Of a DNA stretch of 64,000 nt, positions 10,899 to 24,077 are shown piece by piece; within the stretch, counting starts at the first letter, position 1; every line of letters starts with the position of its first letter. Location: positions 124,001 to 188,000 of the forward strand of contig JAUIMM010002311.1 of NCBI GenBank assembly GCA_031769625.1, given 5' to 3'. A model generated the notes under the pieces. That model worked only from the letters and a program-made list of their open reading frames with translations, made no database searches and had not been told where the DNA came from. Both the position numbers and the translations under genes were made by a program. This stretch comes from Taudactylus pleione (lineage: Eukaryota; Chordata; Amphibia; Anura; Myobatrachidae).

Positions 10899-13069
10899 AA
10901 AGCAATGGAAATAACAAAAGCGCATACTTTGTGTTATCTCCTCTTGTAGCAAACACAGACAGCTCAAAATTTCACCAGATCTGTTGAAGACCAAGACCCA
11001 CAAATGTGATGTGAAATGGTTTTTCTCCCATGTTGCATTTAAGAGAAAACAGCAAATGAACGTTTTAGGCCAAAATGCATTGAAAACAATGGAAACAACA
11101 AAAGCGCATATTATCTCCTCTTGTAGCAAACACAGACAGCTCAAAATTTCACTGGATGTGTTGAAGACCAAGACCCACAAATGTGATGTGAAATGGTTTT
11201 TCTCTCATGTTGTGTTTAAGAGAAAACTGCAATTGCACGTTTTAGGCCAAAATGCATTGAAAGCAATAGAAATAACAAAAGTGCATACTTTGTGTTATCT
11301 CCTCTTGTAGCAAACACAGACAGCTCAAAATTTCACGAGATGTGTTGAAGACCAAGACCCACAAATGTGATGTGAAATGGTTTTTCTCTCATGTTGTGTT
11401 TAAGAGAAAACTGCAATTGCACGTTTTAGGCCAAAATGCATTGAAAGCAATGGAAATAACAAAAGCGCATACTTTGTGTTATCTCCTCTTGTAGCAAACA
11501 CAGACAGCTCAAAATTTCACGAGATGTGTTGAAGACCAAGACCCACAAATGTGATGTGAAATGGTTTTTCTCCCATGTTGCGTTTAAGAGAAAACAGCAA
11601 TTGCTCGTTTTAGGCCAAAATGCATTGAAAGCAATGGAAACAACAAAAGCGCATACTTTGTGTTATCTCCTCTTGTAGCAAACACAGACAGCTCAAAATT
11701 TCACTGGATGTGTTGAAGACCAAGACCCACAAATGTGATGTGAAATGGTTATTCTCCCATGTTGCGTTTAAGAGAAAACAGCAATTGCTCGTTTTAGGCC
11801 AAAATGCATTGAAAGCAATGGAAACCACAAAAGCGCATACTTTGTGTTATCTCCTCTTGTAGCAAACACAGACAGCTCAAAATTTCACGAGATGTGTTGA
11901 AGACCAAGACCCACAAATGTGATGTGAAATGGTTTTTCTCCCATGTTGCGTTTAAGAGAAAACAGCAATTGCTCGTTTTAGGCCAAAATGCATTGAAAGC
12001 AATGGAAACAACAAAAGCGCATACTTTGTGTTATCTCCTCTTGTAGCAAACACAGACAGCTCAAAATTTCACTGGATGTGTTGAAGACCAAGACCCACAA
12101 ATGTGATGTGAAATGGTTATTCTCCCATGTTGCGTTTAAGAGAAAACAGCAATTGCTCGTTTTAGGCCAAAATGCATTGAAAGCAATGGAAACCACAAAA
12201 GCGCATACTTTGTGTTATCTCCTCTTGTAGCAAACACAGACAGCTCAAAATTTCACTGGATGTGTTGAAGACCAAGACCCACAAATGTGATGTGAAATGG
12301 TTATTCTCCCATGTTGCGTTTAAGAGAAAACAGCAATTGCTCGTTTTAGGCCAAAATGCATTGAAAGCAATGGAAACAACAAAAGTGCATACTTTGTGTT
12401 ATCTCCTCTTGTAGCAAACACAGACAGCTCAAAATTTCACTGGATGTGTTGAAGACCAAGACCCACAAATGTGATGTGAAATGGTTATTCTCCCATGTTG
12501 CGTTTAAGAGAAAACAGCAATTGCTCGTTTTAGGACAAAATGCATTGAAAGCAATGGAAACAACAAAAGCGCATACTTTGTGTTATCTCCTCTTGTAGCA
12601 AACACAGACAGCTCAAAATTTCACTGGATGTGTTGAAGACCAAGACACACAAATGTGATGTGAAATGATTTTTCTCTCATGTTGTGTTTAAGAGAAAACT
12701 GCAAATGCACGTTTTAGGCCAAAATGCATTGAAAGCAATGGAAATAACAAAAGCGCATACTTTGTGTTATCTCCTCTTGTAGCAAACACAGACAGCTCAA
12801 AATTTCACCAGATCTGTTGAAGACCAAGACCCACAAATGTGATGTGAAGTGGTTTTTCTCCCATGTTGCATTTAAGAGAAAACAGCAAATGAACATTTTA
12901 GGCCAAAATGCATTGAAAACAATGGAAACAACAAAAGCGCATATTATCTCCTCTTGTAGCAAACACAGACAGCTCAAAATTTCACTGGATGTGTTGAAGA
13001 CCAAGACCCACAAATGTGATGTGAAATGGTTTTTCTCTCATGTTGTGTTTAAGAGAAAACAGCAAATGC
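10899..13069. repeat. Segmental copy e2 (matches about 8160-10330)
   Basis: Partner of e1. It overlaps the left part of d1, so the duplications are nested. Confidence 0.8.
11063..11239. repeat. 177-bp variant monomer, copy 4
   Basis: ATGAACG sub-lineage. It is 2,739 bp after copy 1, within the duplicated 8.2-10.3 kb block. Confidence 0.95.
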
Positions 13070-14875
13070 ACGTTTTAGGCCAAAATGCATTGAAAGCAAT
13101 GGAAATAACAAAAGCGCATCCTTTGTGTTATCTCCTCTTGTAGCAAACACAGACAGCTCAAAATTTCACCAGATCTGTTGAAGACCAAGACCCACAAATG
13201 TGATGTGAAATGGTTTTTCTCTCATGTTGTGTTTAAGAGAAAACTGCAATTGCACGTTTTAGGCCAAAATGCATTGAAAGCAATAGAAATAACAAAAGCG
13301 CATACTTTGTGTTATCTCCTCTTGTAGCAAACACAGACAGCTCAAAATTTCACGAGATGTGTTGAAGACCAAGACCCACAAATTTGATGTGAAATGGTTT
13401 TTCTCTCATGTTGTGTTTAAGAGAAAACTGCAATTGCACGTTTTAGGCCAAAATGCATTGAAAGCAATGGAAATAACAAAAGCGCATACTTTGTGTTATC
13501 TCCTCTTGTAGCAAACACAGACAGCTCAAAATTTCACGAGATGTGTTGAAGACCAAGACCCACAAATGTGATGTGAAATGATTTTTCTCCCATGTTGCGT
13601 TTAAGAGAAAACAGCAATTGCTCGTTTTAGGCCAAAATGCATTGAAAGCAATGGAAACAACAAAAGCGCATACTTTGTGTTATCTCCTCTTGTAGCAAAC
13701 ACAGACAGCTCAAAATTTCACTGGATGTGTTGAAGACCAAGACCCACAAATGTGATGTGAAATGGTTTTTCTCCCATGTTGCGTTTAAGAGAAAACAGCA
13801 ATTGCTCGTTTTAGGCCAAAATGCATTGAAAGCAATGGAAAAAACAAAAGCGCATACTTTGTGTTATCTCCTCTTGTAGCAAACACAGACAGCTCAAAAT
13901 TTCACTGGATGTGTTGAAGACCAAGACCCACAAATGTGATGTGAAATGGTTATTCTCCCATGTTGCGTTTAAGAGAAAACAGCAATTGCTCGTTTTAGGC
14001 CAAAATGCATTGAAAGCAATGGAAACCACAAAAGCGCATACTTTGTGTTATCTCCTCTTGTAGCAAACACAGACAGCTCAAAATTTCACGAGATGTGTTG
14101 AAGACCAAGACCCACAAATGTGATGTGAAATGGTTTTTCTCCCATGTTGCGTTTAAGAGAAAACAGCAATTGCTCGTTTTAGGCCAAAATGCATTGAAAG
14201 CAATGGAAACAACAAAAGCGCATACTTTGTGTTATCTCCTCTTGTAGCAAACACAGACAGCTCAAAATTTCACTGGATGTGTTGAAGACCAAGACCCACA
14301 AATGTGATGTGAAATGGTTATTCTCCCATGTTGCGTTTAAGAGAAAACAGCAATTGCTCATTTTAGGCCAAAATGCATTGAAAGCAATGGAAACCACAAA
14401 AGCGCATACTTTGTGTTATCTCCTCTTGTAGCAAACACAGACAGCTCAAAATTTCACTGGATGTGTTGAAGACCAAGACCCACAAATGTGATGTGAAATG
14501 GTTATTCTCCCATGTTGCATTTAAGAGAAAACAGCAATTGCTCGTTTTAGGCCAAAATGCATTGAAAGCAATGGAAACAACAAAAGCGCATACTTTGTGT
14601 TATCTCCTCTTGTAGCAAACACAGACAGCTCAAAATTTCACTGGATGTGTTGAAGACCAAGACCCACAAATGTGATGTGAAATGGTTATTCTCCCATGTT
14701 GCGTTTAAGAGAAAACAGCAATTGCTCGTTTTAAGCCAAAATGCATTGAAAGCAATGGAAACCACAAAAGCGCATACTTTGTGTTATCTCCTCTTGTAGC
14801 AAACACAGACAGCTCAAAATTTCACCAGATCTGTTGAAGACCAAGACCCACAAATGTGATGTGAAATGGTTTTTC
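12600..14875. repeat. Segmental copy f1 (matches about 15721-17996)
   Basis: Offset 3,121 bp (17 monomers minus 7 bp). AAATTTGATG is shared (13,382/16,503). TTTTAAGCC near 14,731 is private to this copy and its d2 image at 29,756. Confidence 0.8.
12896..13072. repeat. 177-bp variant monomer, copy 5
   Basis: ATGAACA sub-lineage, followed by a type-B-armed ATGCACG monomer with GCGCATCC. Confidence 0.95.
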
Positions 14876-15720
14876 TCCCATGTTGCATTTAAGAGAAAAC
14901 AGCAAATGAACGTTTTAGGCCAAAATGCATTGAAAACAATGGAAACAACAAAAGCGCATACTTTGTGTTATCTCCTCTTGTAGCAAACACAGACAGCTCA
15001 AAATTTCACTGGATGTGTTGAAGACCAAGACCCACAAATGTGATGTGAAATGGTTTTTCTCTCATGTTGTGTTTAAGAGAAAACTGCAATTGCACGTTTT
15101 AGGCCAAAATGCATTGAAAGCAATGGAAATAACAAAAGCGCATACTTTGTGTTATCTCCTCTTGTAGCAAACACAGACAGCTCAAAATTTCACTGGATGT
15201 GTTGAAGACCAAGACCCACAAATGTGATGTGAAATGGTTATTCTCCCATGTTGCGTTTAAGAGAAAACAGCAATTGCTCGTTTTAGGCCAAAATGCATTG
15301 AAAGCAATGGAAACCACAAAAGCGCATACTTTGTGTTATCTCCTCTTGTAGCAAACACAGACAGCTCAAAATTTCACTGGATGTGTTGAAGACCAAGACC
15401 CACAAATGTGATGTGAAATGGTTATTCTCCCATGTTGCGTTTAAGAGAAAACAGCAATTGCTCGTTTTAGGCCAAAATGCTTTGAAAGCAATGGAAACAA
15501 CAAAAGTGCATACTTTGTGTTATCTCCTCTTGTAGCAAACACAGACAGCTCAAAATTTCACTGGATGTGTTGAAGACCAAGACCCACAAATGTGATGTGA
15601 AATGGTTATTCTCCCATGTTGCGTTTAAGAGAAAACAGCAATTGCTCGTTTTAGGACAAAATGCATTGAAAGCAATGGAAACAACAAAAGCGCATACTTT
15701 GTGTTATCTCCTCTTGTAGC

Positions 15721-17996
15721 AAACACAGACAGCTCAAAATTTCACTGGATGTGTTGAAGACCAAGACACACAAATGTGATGTGAAATGGTTTTTCTCTCA
15801 TGTTGTGTTTAAGAGAAAACTGCAAATGCACGTTTTAGGCCAAAATGCATTGAAAGCAATGGAAATAACAAAAGCGCATACTTTGTGTTATCTCCTCTTG
15901 TAGCAAACACAGACAGCTCAAAATTTCACCAGATCTGTTGAAGACCAAGACCCACAAATGTGATGTGAAATGGTTTTTCTCCCATGTTGCATTTAAGAGA
16001 AAACAGCAAATGAACATTTTAGGCCAAAATGCATTGAAAACAATGGAAACAACAAAAGCGCATATTATCTCCTCTTGTAGCAAACACAGACAGCTCAAAA
16101 TTTCACTGGATGTGTTGAAGACCAAGACCCACAAATGTGATGTGAAATGGTTTTTCTCTCATGTTGTGTTTAAGAGAAAACAGCAAATGCACGTTTTAGG
16201 CCAAAATGCATTGAAAGCAATGGAAATAACAAAAGCGCATCCTTTGTGTTATCTCCTCTTGTAGCAAACACAGACAGCTCAAAATTTCACCAGATCTGTT
16301 GAAGACCAAGACCCACAAATGTGATGTGAAATGGTTTTTCTCTCATGTTGTGTTTAAGAGAAAACTGCAATTGCACGTTTTAGGCCAAAATGCATTGAAA
16401 GCAATAGAAATAACAAAAGCGCATACTTTGTGTTATCTCCTCTTGTAGCAAACACAGACAGCTCAAAATTTCACGAGATGTGTTGAAGACCAAGACCCAC
16501 AAATTTGATGTGAAATGGTTTTTCTCTCATGTTGTGTTTAAGAGAAAACTGCAATTGCACGTTTTAGGCCAAAATGCATTGAAAGCAATGGAAATAACAA
16601 AAGCGCATACTTTGTGTTATCTCCTCTTGTAGCAAACACAGACAGCTCAAAATTTCACGAGATGTGTTGAAGACCAAGACCCACAAATGTGATGTGAAAT
16701 GATTTTTCTCCCATGTTGCGTTTAAGAGAAAACAGCAATTGCTCGTTTTAGGCCAAAATGCATTGAAAGCAATGGAAACAACAAAAGCGCATACTTTGTG
16801 TTATCTCCTCTTGTAGCAAACACAGACAGCTCAAAATTTCACTGGATGTGTTGAAGACCAAGACCCACACATGTGATGTGAAATGGTTTTTCTCCCATGT
16901 TGCGTTTAAGAGAAAACAGCAATTGCTCGTTTTAGGCCAAAATGCATTGAAAGCAATGGAAACAACAAAAGGGCATACTTTGTGTTATCTCCTCTTGTAG
17001 CAAACACAGACAGCTCAAAATTTCACTGGATGTGTTGAAGACCAAGACCCACAAATGTGATGTGAAATGGTTATTCTCCCATGTTGCGTTTAAGAGAAAA
17101 CAGCAATTGCTCGTTTTAGGCCAAAATGCATTGAAAGCAATGGAAACCACAAAAGCGCATACTTTGTGTTATCTCCTCTTGTAGCAAACACAGACAGCTC
17201 AAAATTTCACGAGATGTGTTGAAGACCAAGACCCACAAATGTGATGTGAAATGGTTTTTCTCCCATGTTGCGTTTAAGAGAAAACAGCAATTGCTCGTTT
17301 TAGGCCAAAATGCATTGAAAGCAATGGAAACAACAAAAGCGCATACTTTGTGTTATCTCCTCTTGTAGCAAACACAGACAGCTCAAAATTTCACTGGATG
17401 TGTTGAAGACCAAGACCCACAAATGTGATGTGAAATGGTTATTCTCCCATGTTGCGTTTAAGAGAAAACAGCAATTGCTCGTTTTAGGCCAAAATGCATT
17501 GAAAGCAATGGAAACCACAAAAGCGCATACTTTGTGTTATCTCCTCTTGTAGCAAACACAGACAGCTCAAAATTTCACTGGATGTGTTGAAGACCAAGAC
17601 CCACAAATGTGATGTGAAATGGTTATTCTCCCATGTTGCATTTAAGAGAAAACAGCAATTGCTCGTTTTAGGCCAAAATGCATTGAAAGCAATGGAAACA
17701 ACAAAAGCGCATACTTTGTGTTATCTCCTCTTGTAGCAAACACAGACAGCTCAAAATTTCACTGGATGTGTTGAAGACCAAGACCCACAAATGTGATGTG
17801 AAATGGTTATTCTCCCATGTTGCGTTTAAGAGAAAACAGCAATTGCTCGTTTTAGGCCAAAATGCATTGAAAGCAATGGAAACCACAAAAGCGCATACTT
17901 TGTGTTATCTCCTCTTGTAGCAAACACAGACAGCTCAAAATTTCACCAGATCTGTTGAAGACCAAGACCCACAAATGTGATGTGAAATGGTTTTTC
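15721..17996. repeat. Segmental copy f2 (matches about 12600-14875)
   Basis: Partner of f1. Both lie inside d1 and are repeated again inside d2, so the f duplication is older than the d duplication. Confidence 0.8.
16017..16193. repeat. 177-bp variant monomer, copy 6
   Basis: ATGAACA sub-lineage, 3,121 bp after copy 5 with the same neighbours. Confidence 0.95.
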
Positions 17997-20900
17997 TCTC
18001 ATGTTGTGTTTAAGAGAAAACTGCAATTGCACATTTTAGGCCAAAATGCATTGAAAGCAATGGAAATAACAAAAGCGCATACTTTGTGTTATCTCCTCTT
18101 GTAGCAAACACAGACAGCTCAAAATTTCACGAGATGTGTTGAAGACCAAGACCCACAAATGTGATGTGAAATGGTTTTTCTCTCATGTTGTGTTTAAGAG
18201 AAAACTGCAATTGCACGTTTTAGGCCAAAATGCATTGAAAGCAATGGAAATAACAAAAGCGCATACTTTGTGTTATCTCCTCTTGTAGCAAACACAGACA
18301 GCTCAAAATTTCACGAGATGTGTTGAAGACCAAGACCCACAAATGTGATGTGAAATGGTTTTTCTCTCATGTTGTGTTTAAGAGAAAACTGCAATTGCAC
18401 GTTTTAGGCCAAAATGCATTGAAAGCAATGGAAATAACAAAAGCGCATACTTTGTGTTATCTCCTCTTGTAGCAAACACAGACAGCTGAAAATTTCACGA
18501 GATGTGTTGAAGACCAAGACCCACAAATGTGATGTGAAATGGTTTTTCTCCCATGTTGCGTTTAAGAGAAAACAGCAATTGCTCGTTTTAGGCCAAAATG
18601 CATTGAAAGCAATGGAAACAACAAAAGCGCATACTTTGTGTTATCTCCTCTTGTAGCAAACACAGACAGCTCAAAATTTCACTGGATGTGTTGAAGACCA
18701 AGACCCACAAATGTGATGTGGAATGGTTTTTCTCCCATGTTGCGTTTAAGATAAAACAGCAATTGCTCGTTTTAGGCCAAAGTGCATTGAAAGCAATGGA
18801 AACAACAAAAGCGCATACTTTGTGTTATCTCCTCTTGTAGCAAACACAGACAGCTCAAAATTTCACTGGATGTGTTGAAGACCAAGACCCACAAATGTGA
18901 TGTGAAATGGTTATTCTCCCATGTTGCGTTTAAGAGAAAACAGCAATTGCTCGTTTTAGGCCAAAATGCATTGAAAGCAATGGAAACCACAAAAGCGCAT
19001 ACTTTGTGTTATCTCCTCTTGTAGCAAACACAGACAGCTCAAAATTTCACCAGATCTGTTGAAGACCAAGACCCACAAATGTGATGTGAAATGGTTTTTC
19101 TCTCATGTTGTGTTTAAGAGAAAACTGCAATTGCACGTTTTAGGCCAAAATGCATTGAAAGCAATGGAAATAACAAAAGTGCATACTTTGTGTTATCTCC
19201 TCTTGTAGCAAACACAGACAGCTCAAAATTTCACGAGATGTGTTGAAGACCAAGACCCACAAATGTGATGTGAAATGGTTTTTCTCCCATGTTGCGTTTA
19301 AGAGAAAACAGCAATTGCTCGTTTTAGGCCAAAATGCATTGAAAGCAATGGAAACAACAAAAGCGCATACTTTGTGTTATCTCCTCTTGTAGCAAACACA
19401 GACAGCTCAAAATTTCACTGGATGTGTTGAAGACCAAGACCCACAAATGTGATGTGAAATGGTTATTCTCCCATGTTGCGTTTAAGAGAAAACAGCAATT
19501 GCTCGTTTTAGGCCAAAATGCATTGAAAGCAATGGAAACCACAAAAGCGCATACTTTGTGTTATCTCCTCTTGTAGCAAACACAGACAGCTCAAAATTTC
19601 ACTGGATGTGTTGAAGACCAAGACCCACAAATGTGATGTGAAATGGTTATTCTCCCATGTTGCGTTTAAGAGAAAACAGCAATTGCTCGTTTTAGGCCAA
19701 AATGCATTGAAAGCAATGGAAACAACAAAAGCGCATACTTTGTGTTATCTCCTCTTGTAGCAAACACAGACAGCTCAAAATTTCACTGGATGTGTTGAAG
19801 ACCAAGACCCACAAATGTGATGTGAAATGGTTATTCTCCCATGTTGCGTTTAAGAGAAAACAGCAATTGCTCGTTTTAGGCCAAAATGCATTGAAAGCAA
19901 TGGAAACCACAAAAGCGCATACTTTGTGTTATCTCCTCTTGTAGCAAACACAGACAGCTCAAAATTTCACCAGATCTGTTGAAGACCAAGACCCACAAAT
20001 GTGATGTGAAATGGTTTTTCTCTCATGTTGTATTTAAGAGAAAACTGCAATTGCACGTTTTAGGCCAAAATGCATTGAAAGCAATGGAAATAACAAAAGC
20101 GCATACTTTGTGTTATCTCCTCTTGTAGCAAACACAGACAGCTCAAAATTTCACCAGATGTGTTGAAGACCAAGACCCACAAATGTGATGTGAAATGGTT
20201 TTTCTCGCATGTTGCGTTTAAGAGAAAACAGCAATTGCTCGTTTTAGGCCAAAATGCATTGAAAGCAATGGAAACAACAAAAGCGCATACTTTGTGTTAT
20301 CTCCTCTTGTAGCAAACACAGACAGCTCAAAATTTCACCAGATGTCTTGAAGACCAAGACCCACAAATGTGATGTGAAATGGTTATTCTCCCATGTTGCG
20401 TTTAAGAGAAAACAGCAATTGCTCGTTTTAGGCCAAAATGCATTGAAAGCAATGGAAACCACAAAAGCGCATACTTTGTGTTATCTCCTCTTGTAGCAAA
20501 CACAGACAGCTCAAAATTTCACTGGATGTGTTGAAGACCAAGACCCACAAATGTGATGTGAAATGGTTATTCTCCCATGTTGCATTTAAGAGAAAACAGC
20601 AATTGCTCGTTTTAGGCCAAAATGCATTGAAAGCAATGGAAACAACAAAAGCGCATACTTTGTGTTATCTCCTCTTGTAGCAAACACAGACAGCTCAAAA
20701 TTTCACTGGATGTGTTGAAGACCAAGACCCACAAATGTGATGTGAAATGGTTATTCTCCCATGTTGCGTTTAAGAGAAAACAGCAATTGCTCGTTTTAGG
20801 ACAAAATGCATTGAAAGCAATGGAAACAACAAAAGCGCATACTTTGTGTTATCTCCTCTTGTAGCAAACACAGACAGCTCAAAATTTCACTGGATGTGTT

Positions 20901-21161
20901 GAAGACCAAGACACACAAATGTGATGTGAAATGGTTTTTCTCTCATGTTGTGTTTAAGAGAAAACTGCAAATGCACGTTTTAGGCCAAAATGCATTGAAA
21001 GCAATGGAAATAACAAAAGCGCATACTTTGTGTTATCTCCTCTTGTAGCAAACACAGACAGCTCAAAATTTCACCAGATCTGTTGAAGACCAAGACCCAC
21101 AAATGTGATGTGAAATGGTTTTTCTCCCATGTTGCATTTAAGAGAAAACAGCAAATGAACG

Positions 21162-21338
21162 TTTTAGGCCAAAATGCATTGAAAACAATGGAAACAACAA
21201 AAGCGCATATTATCTCCTCTTGTAGCAAACACAGACAGCTCAAAATTTCACTGGATGTGTTGAAGACCAAGACCCACAAATGTGATGTGAAATGGTTTTT
21301 CTCTCATGTTGTGTTTAAGAGAAAACTGCAATTGCACG
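21162..21338. repeat. 177-bp variant monomer, copy 7
   Basis: ATGAACG sub-lineage, 12,838 bp after copy 1 with the same flanking variants, including AATAGAAATAAC downstream. Confidence 0.95.
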
Positions 21339-22994
21339 TTTTAGGCCAAAATGCATTGAAAGCAATAGAAATAACAAAAGTGCATACTTTGTGTTATCTC
21401 CTCTTGTAGCAAACACAGACAGCTCAAAATTTCACGAGATGTGTTGAAGACCAAGACCCACAAATGTGATGTGAAATGGTTTTTCTCTCATGTTGTGTTT
21501 AAGAGAAAACTGCAATTGCACGTTTTAGGCCAAAATGCATTGAAAGCAATGGAAATAACAAAAGCGCATACTTTGTGTTATCTCCTCTTGTAGCAAACAC
21601 AGACAGCTCAAAATTTCACGAGATGTGTTGAAGACCAAGACCCACAAATGTGATGTGAAATGGTTTTTCTCCCATGTTGCGTTTAAGAGAAAACAGCAAT
21701 TGCTCGTTTTAGGCCAAAATGCATTGAAAGCAATGGAAACAACAAAAGCGCATACTTTGTGTTATCTCCTCTTGTAGCAAACACAGACAGCTCAAAATTT
21801 CACTGGATGTGTTGAAGACCAAGACCCACAAATGTGATGTGAAATGGTTATTCTCCCATGTTGCGTTTAAGAGAAAACAGCAATTGCTCGTTTTAGGCCA
21901 AAATGCATTGAAAGCAATGGAAACCACAAAAGCGCATACTTTGTGTTATCTCCTCTTGTAGCAAACACAGACAGCTCAAAATTTCACGAGATGTGTTGAA
22001 GACCAAGACCCACAAATGTGATGTGAAATGGTTTTTCTCCCATGTTGCGTTTAAGAGAAAACAGCAATTGCTCGTTTTAGGCCAAAATGCATTGAAAGCA
22101 ATGGAAACAACAAAAGCGCATACTTTGTGTTATCTCCTCTTGTAGCAAACACAGACAGCTCAAAATTTCACTGGATGTGTTGAAGACCAAGACCCACAAA
22201 TGTGATGTGAAATGGTTATTCTCCCATGTTGCGTTTAAGAGAAAACAGCAATTGCTCGTTTTAGGCCAAAATGCATTGAAAGCAATGGAAACCACAAAAG
22301 CGCATACTTTGTGTTATCTCCTCTTGTAGCAAACACAGACAGCTCAAAATTTCACTGGATGTGTTGAAGACCAAGACCCACAAATGTGATGTGAAATGGT
22401 TATTCTCCCATGTTGCGTTTAAGAGAAAACAGCAATTGCTCGTTTTAGGCCAAAATGCATTGAAAGCAATGGAAACAACAAAAGTGCATACTTTGTGTTA
22501 TCTCCTCTTGTAGCAAACACAGACAGCTCAAAATTTCACTGGATGTGTTGAAGACCAAGACCCACAAATGTGATGTGAAATGGTTATTCTCCCATGTTGC
22601 GTTTAAGAGAAAACAGCAATTGCTCGTTTTAGGACAAAATGCATTGAAAGCAATGGAAACAACAAAAGCGCATACTTTGTGTTATCTCCTCTTGTAGCAA
22701 ACACAGACAGCTCAAAATTTCACTGGATGTGTTGAAGACCAAGACACACAAATGTGATGTGAAATGATTTTTCTCTCATGTTGTGTTTAAGAGAAAACTG
22801 CAAATGCACGTTTTAGGCCAAAATGCATTGAAAGCAATGGAAATAACAAAAGCGCATACTTTGTGTTATCTCCTCTTGTAGCAAACACAGACAGCTCAAA
22901 ATTTCACCAGATCTGTTGAAGACCAAGACCCACAAATGTGATGTGAAATGGTTTTTCTCCCATGTTGCATTTAAGAGAAAACAGCAAATGAACA

Positions 22995-23171
22995 TTTTAG
23001 GCCAAAATGCATTGAAAACAATGGAAACAACAAAAGCGCATATTATCTCCTCTTGTAGCAAACACAGACAGCTCAAAATTTCACTGGATGTGTTGAAGAC
23101 CAAGACCCACAAATGTGATGTGAAATGGTTTTTCTCTCATGTTGTGTTTAAGAGAAAACAGCAATTGCTCG
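22995..23171. repeat. 177-bp variant monomer, copy 8
   Basis: ATGAACA sub-lineage, 12,838 bp after copy 2. It is in the first unit of the 2,003-bp tandem duplication. Confidence 0.95.
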
Positions 23172-23208
23172 TTTTAGGACAAAATGCATTGAAAGCAATG
23201 GAAACAAC
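23129..23208. repeat. A/B chimeric monomer segment, copy 2
   Basis: Copy of the 10.3-kb chimera carried by the 12,838-bp-offset duplication. Confidence 0.85.
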
Positions 23209-23355
23209 AAAAGCGCATACTTTGTGTTATCTCCTCTTGTAGCAAACACAGACAGCTCAAAATTTCACTGGATGTGTTGAAGACCAAGACCCACAAATGT
23301 GATGTGAAATGGTTTTTCTCCCATGTTGCATTTAAGAGAAAACAGCAAATGAACA

Positions 23356-23532
23356 TTTTAGGCCAAAATGCATTGAAAACAATGGAAACAACAAAAGCGC
23401 ATATTATCTCCTCTTGTAGCAAACACAGACAGCTCAAAATTTCACTGGATGTGTTGAAGACCAAGACCCACAAATGTGATGTGAAATGGTTATTCTCCCA
23501 TGTTGCGTTTAAGAGAAAACAGCAATTGCTCG
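23356..23532. repeat. 177-bp variant monomer, copy 9
   Basis: ATGAACA sub-lineage, 12,838 bp after copy 3. Confidence 0.95.
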
Positions 23533-23900
23533 TTTTAGGACAAAATGCATTGAAAGCAATGGAAACAACAAAAGCGCATACTTTGTGTTATCTCCTCTTG
23601 TAGCAAACACAGACAGCTCAAAATTTCACTGGATGTGTTGAAGACCAAGACACACAAATGTGATGTGAAATGGTTTTTCTCTCATGTTGTGTTTAAGAGA
23701 AAACTGCAAATGCACGTTTTAGGCCAAAATGCATTGAAAGCAATGGAAATAACAAAAGCGCATACTTTGTGTTATCTCCTCTTGTAGCAAACACAGACAG
23801 CTCAAAATTTCACCAGATCTGTTGAAGACCAAGACCCACAAATGTGATGTGAAATGGTTTTTCTCCCATGTTGCATTTAAGAGAAAACAGCAAATGAACG

Positions 23901-24077
23901 TTTTAGGCCAAAATGCATTGAAAACAATGGAAACAACAAAAGCGCATATTATCTCCTCTTGTAGCAAACACAGACAGCTCAAAATTTCACTGGATGTGTT
24001 GAAGACCAAGACCCACAAATGTGATGTGAAATGGTTTTTCTCTCATGTTGTGTTTAAGAGAAAACAGCAAATGCACG
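23901..24077. repeat. 177-bp variant monomer, copy 10
   Basis: ATGAACG sub-lineage, 12,838 bp after copy 4. Its right neighbour differs from copy 4 (CAGCAAATGCACG rather than CTGCAATTGCACG), which marks the right edge of the duplicated block. Confidence 0.95.

Larger units (their letters stand above)
5060..11215. repeat. Segmental copy c1 (matches about 17530-24053)
   Basis: Offset 12,470 bp up to about 7.7 kb, then 12,838 bp from about 8.2 kb onward. The step of 368 bp is two monomers, present in the right copy and absent here. Shared landmarks include TTGCACATTTT (5,558/18,028), AAGATAAAAC and the paired 177-bp monomers. Confidence 0.85.
11165..17990. repeat. Segmental copy d1, about 6.8 kb (matches about 26190-33015)
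   Basis: All variants match at a constant offset of 15,025 bp, including rare ones: AAATTTGATG (13,382), GGAAAAAACAAAAG (13,840), AATGCTTTG (15,477), CCACACATG (16,867) and AAAGGGCAT (16,969). I saw only four differences by eye: GAAGTGG near 12,847, CTCATTTT near 14,359, and ACTGTGTG near 30,538 and CAGTTCAAAA near 30,941 in the partner. Confidence 0.9.
17530..24053. repeat. Segmental copy c2 (matches about 5060-11215)
   Basis: Right partner of the c block. It has an additional CACCAGATG monomer near 20.16-20.35 kb and keeps the separate GGACAAAATGC and GACACACAAATG monomers that are fused at 8.15 kb in the left copy. Confidence 0.85.
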
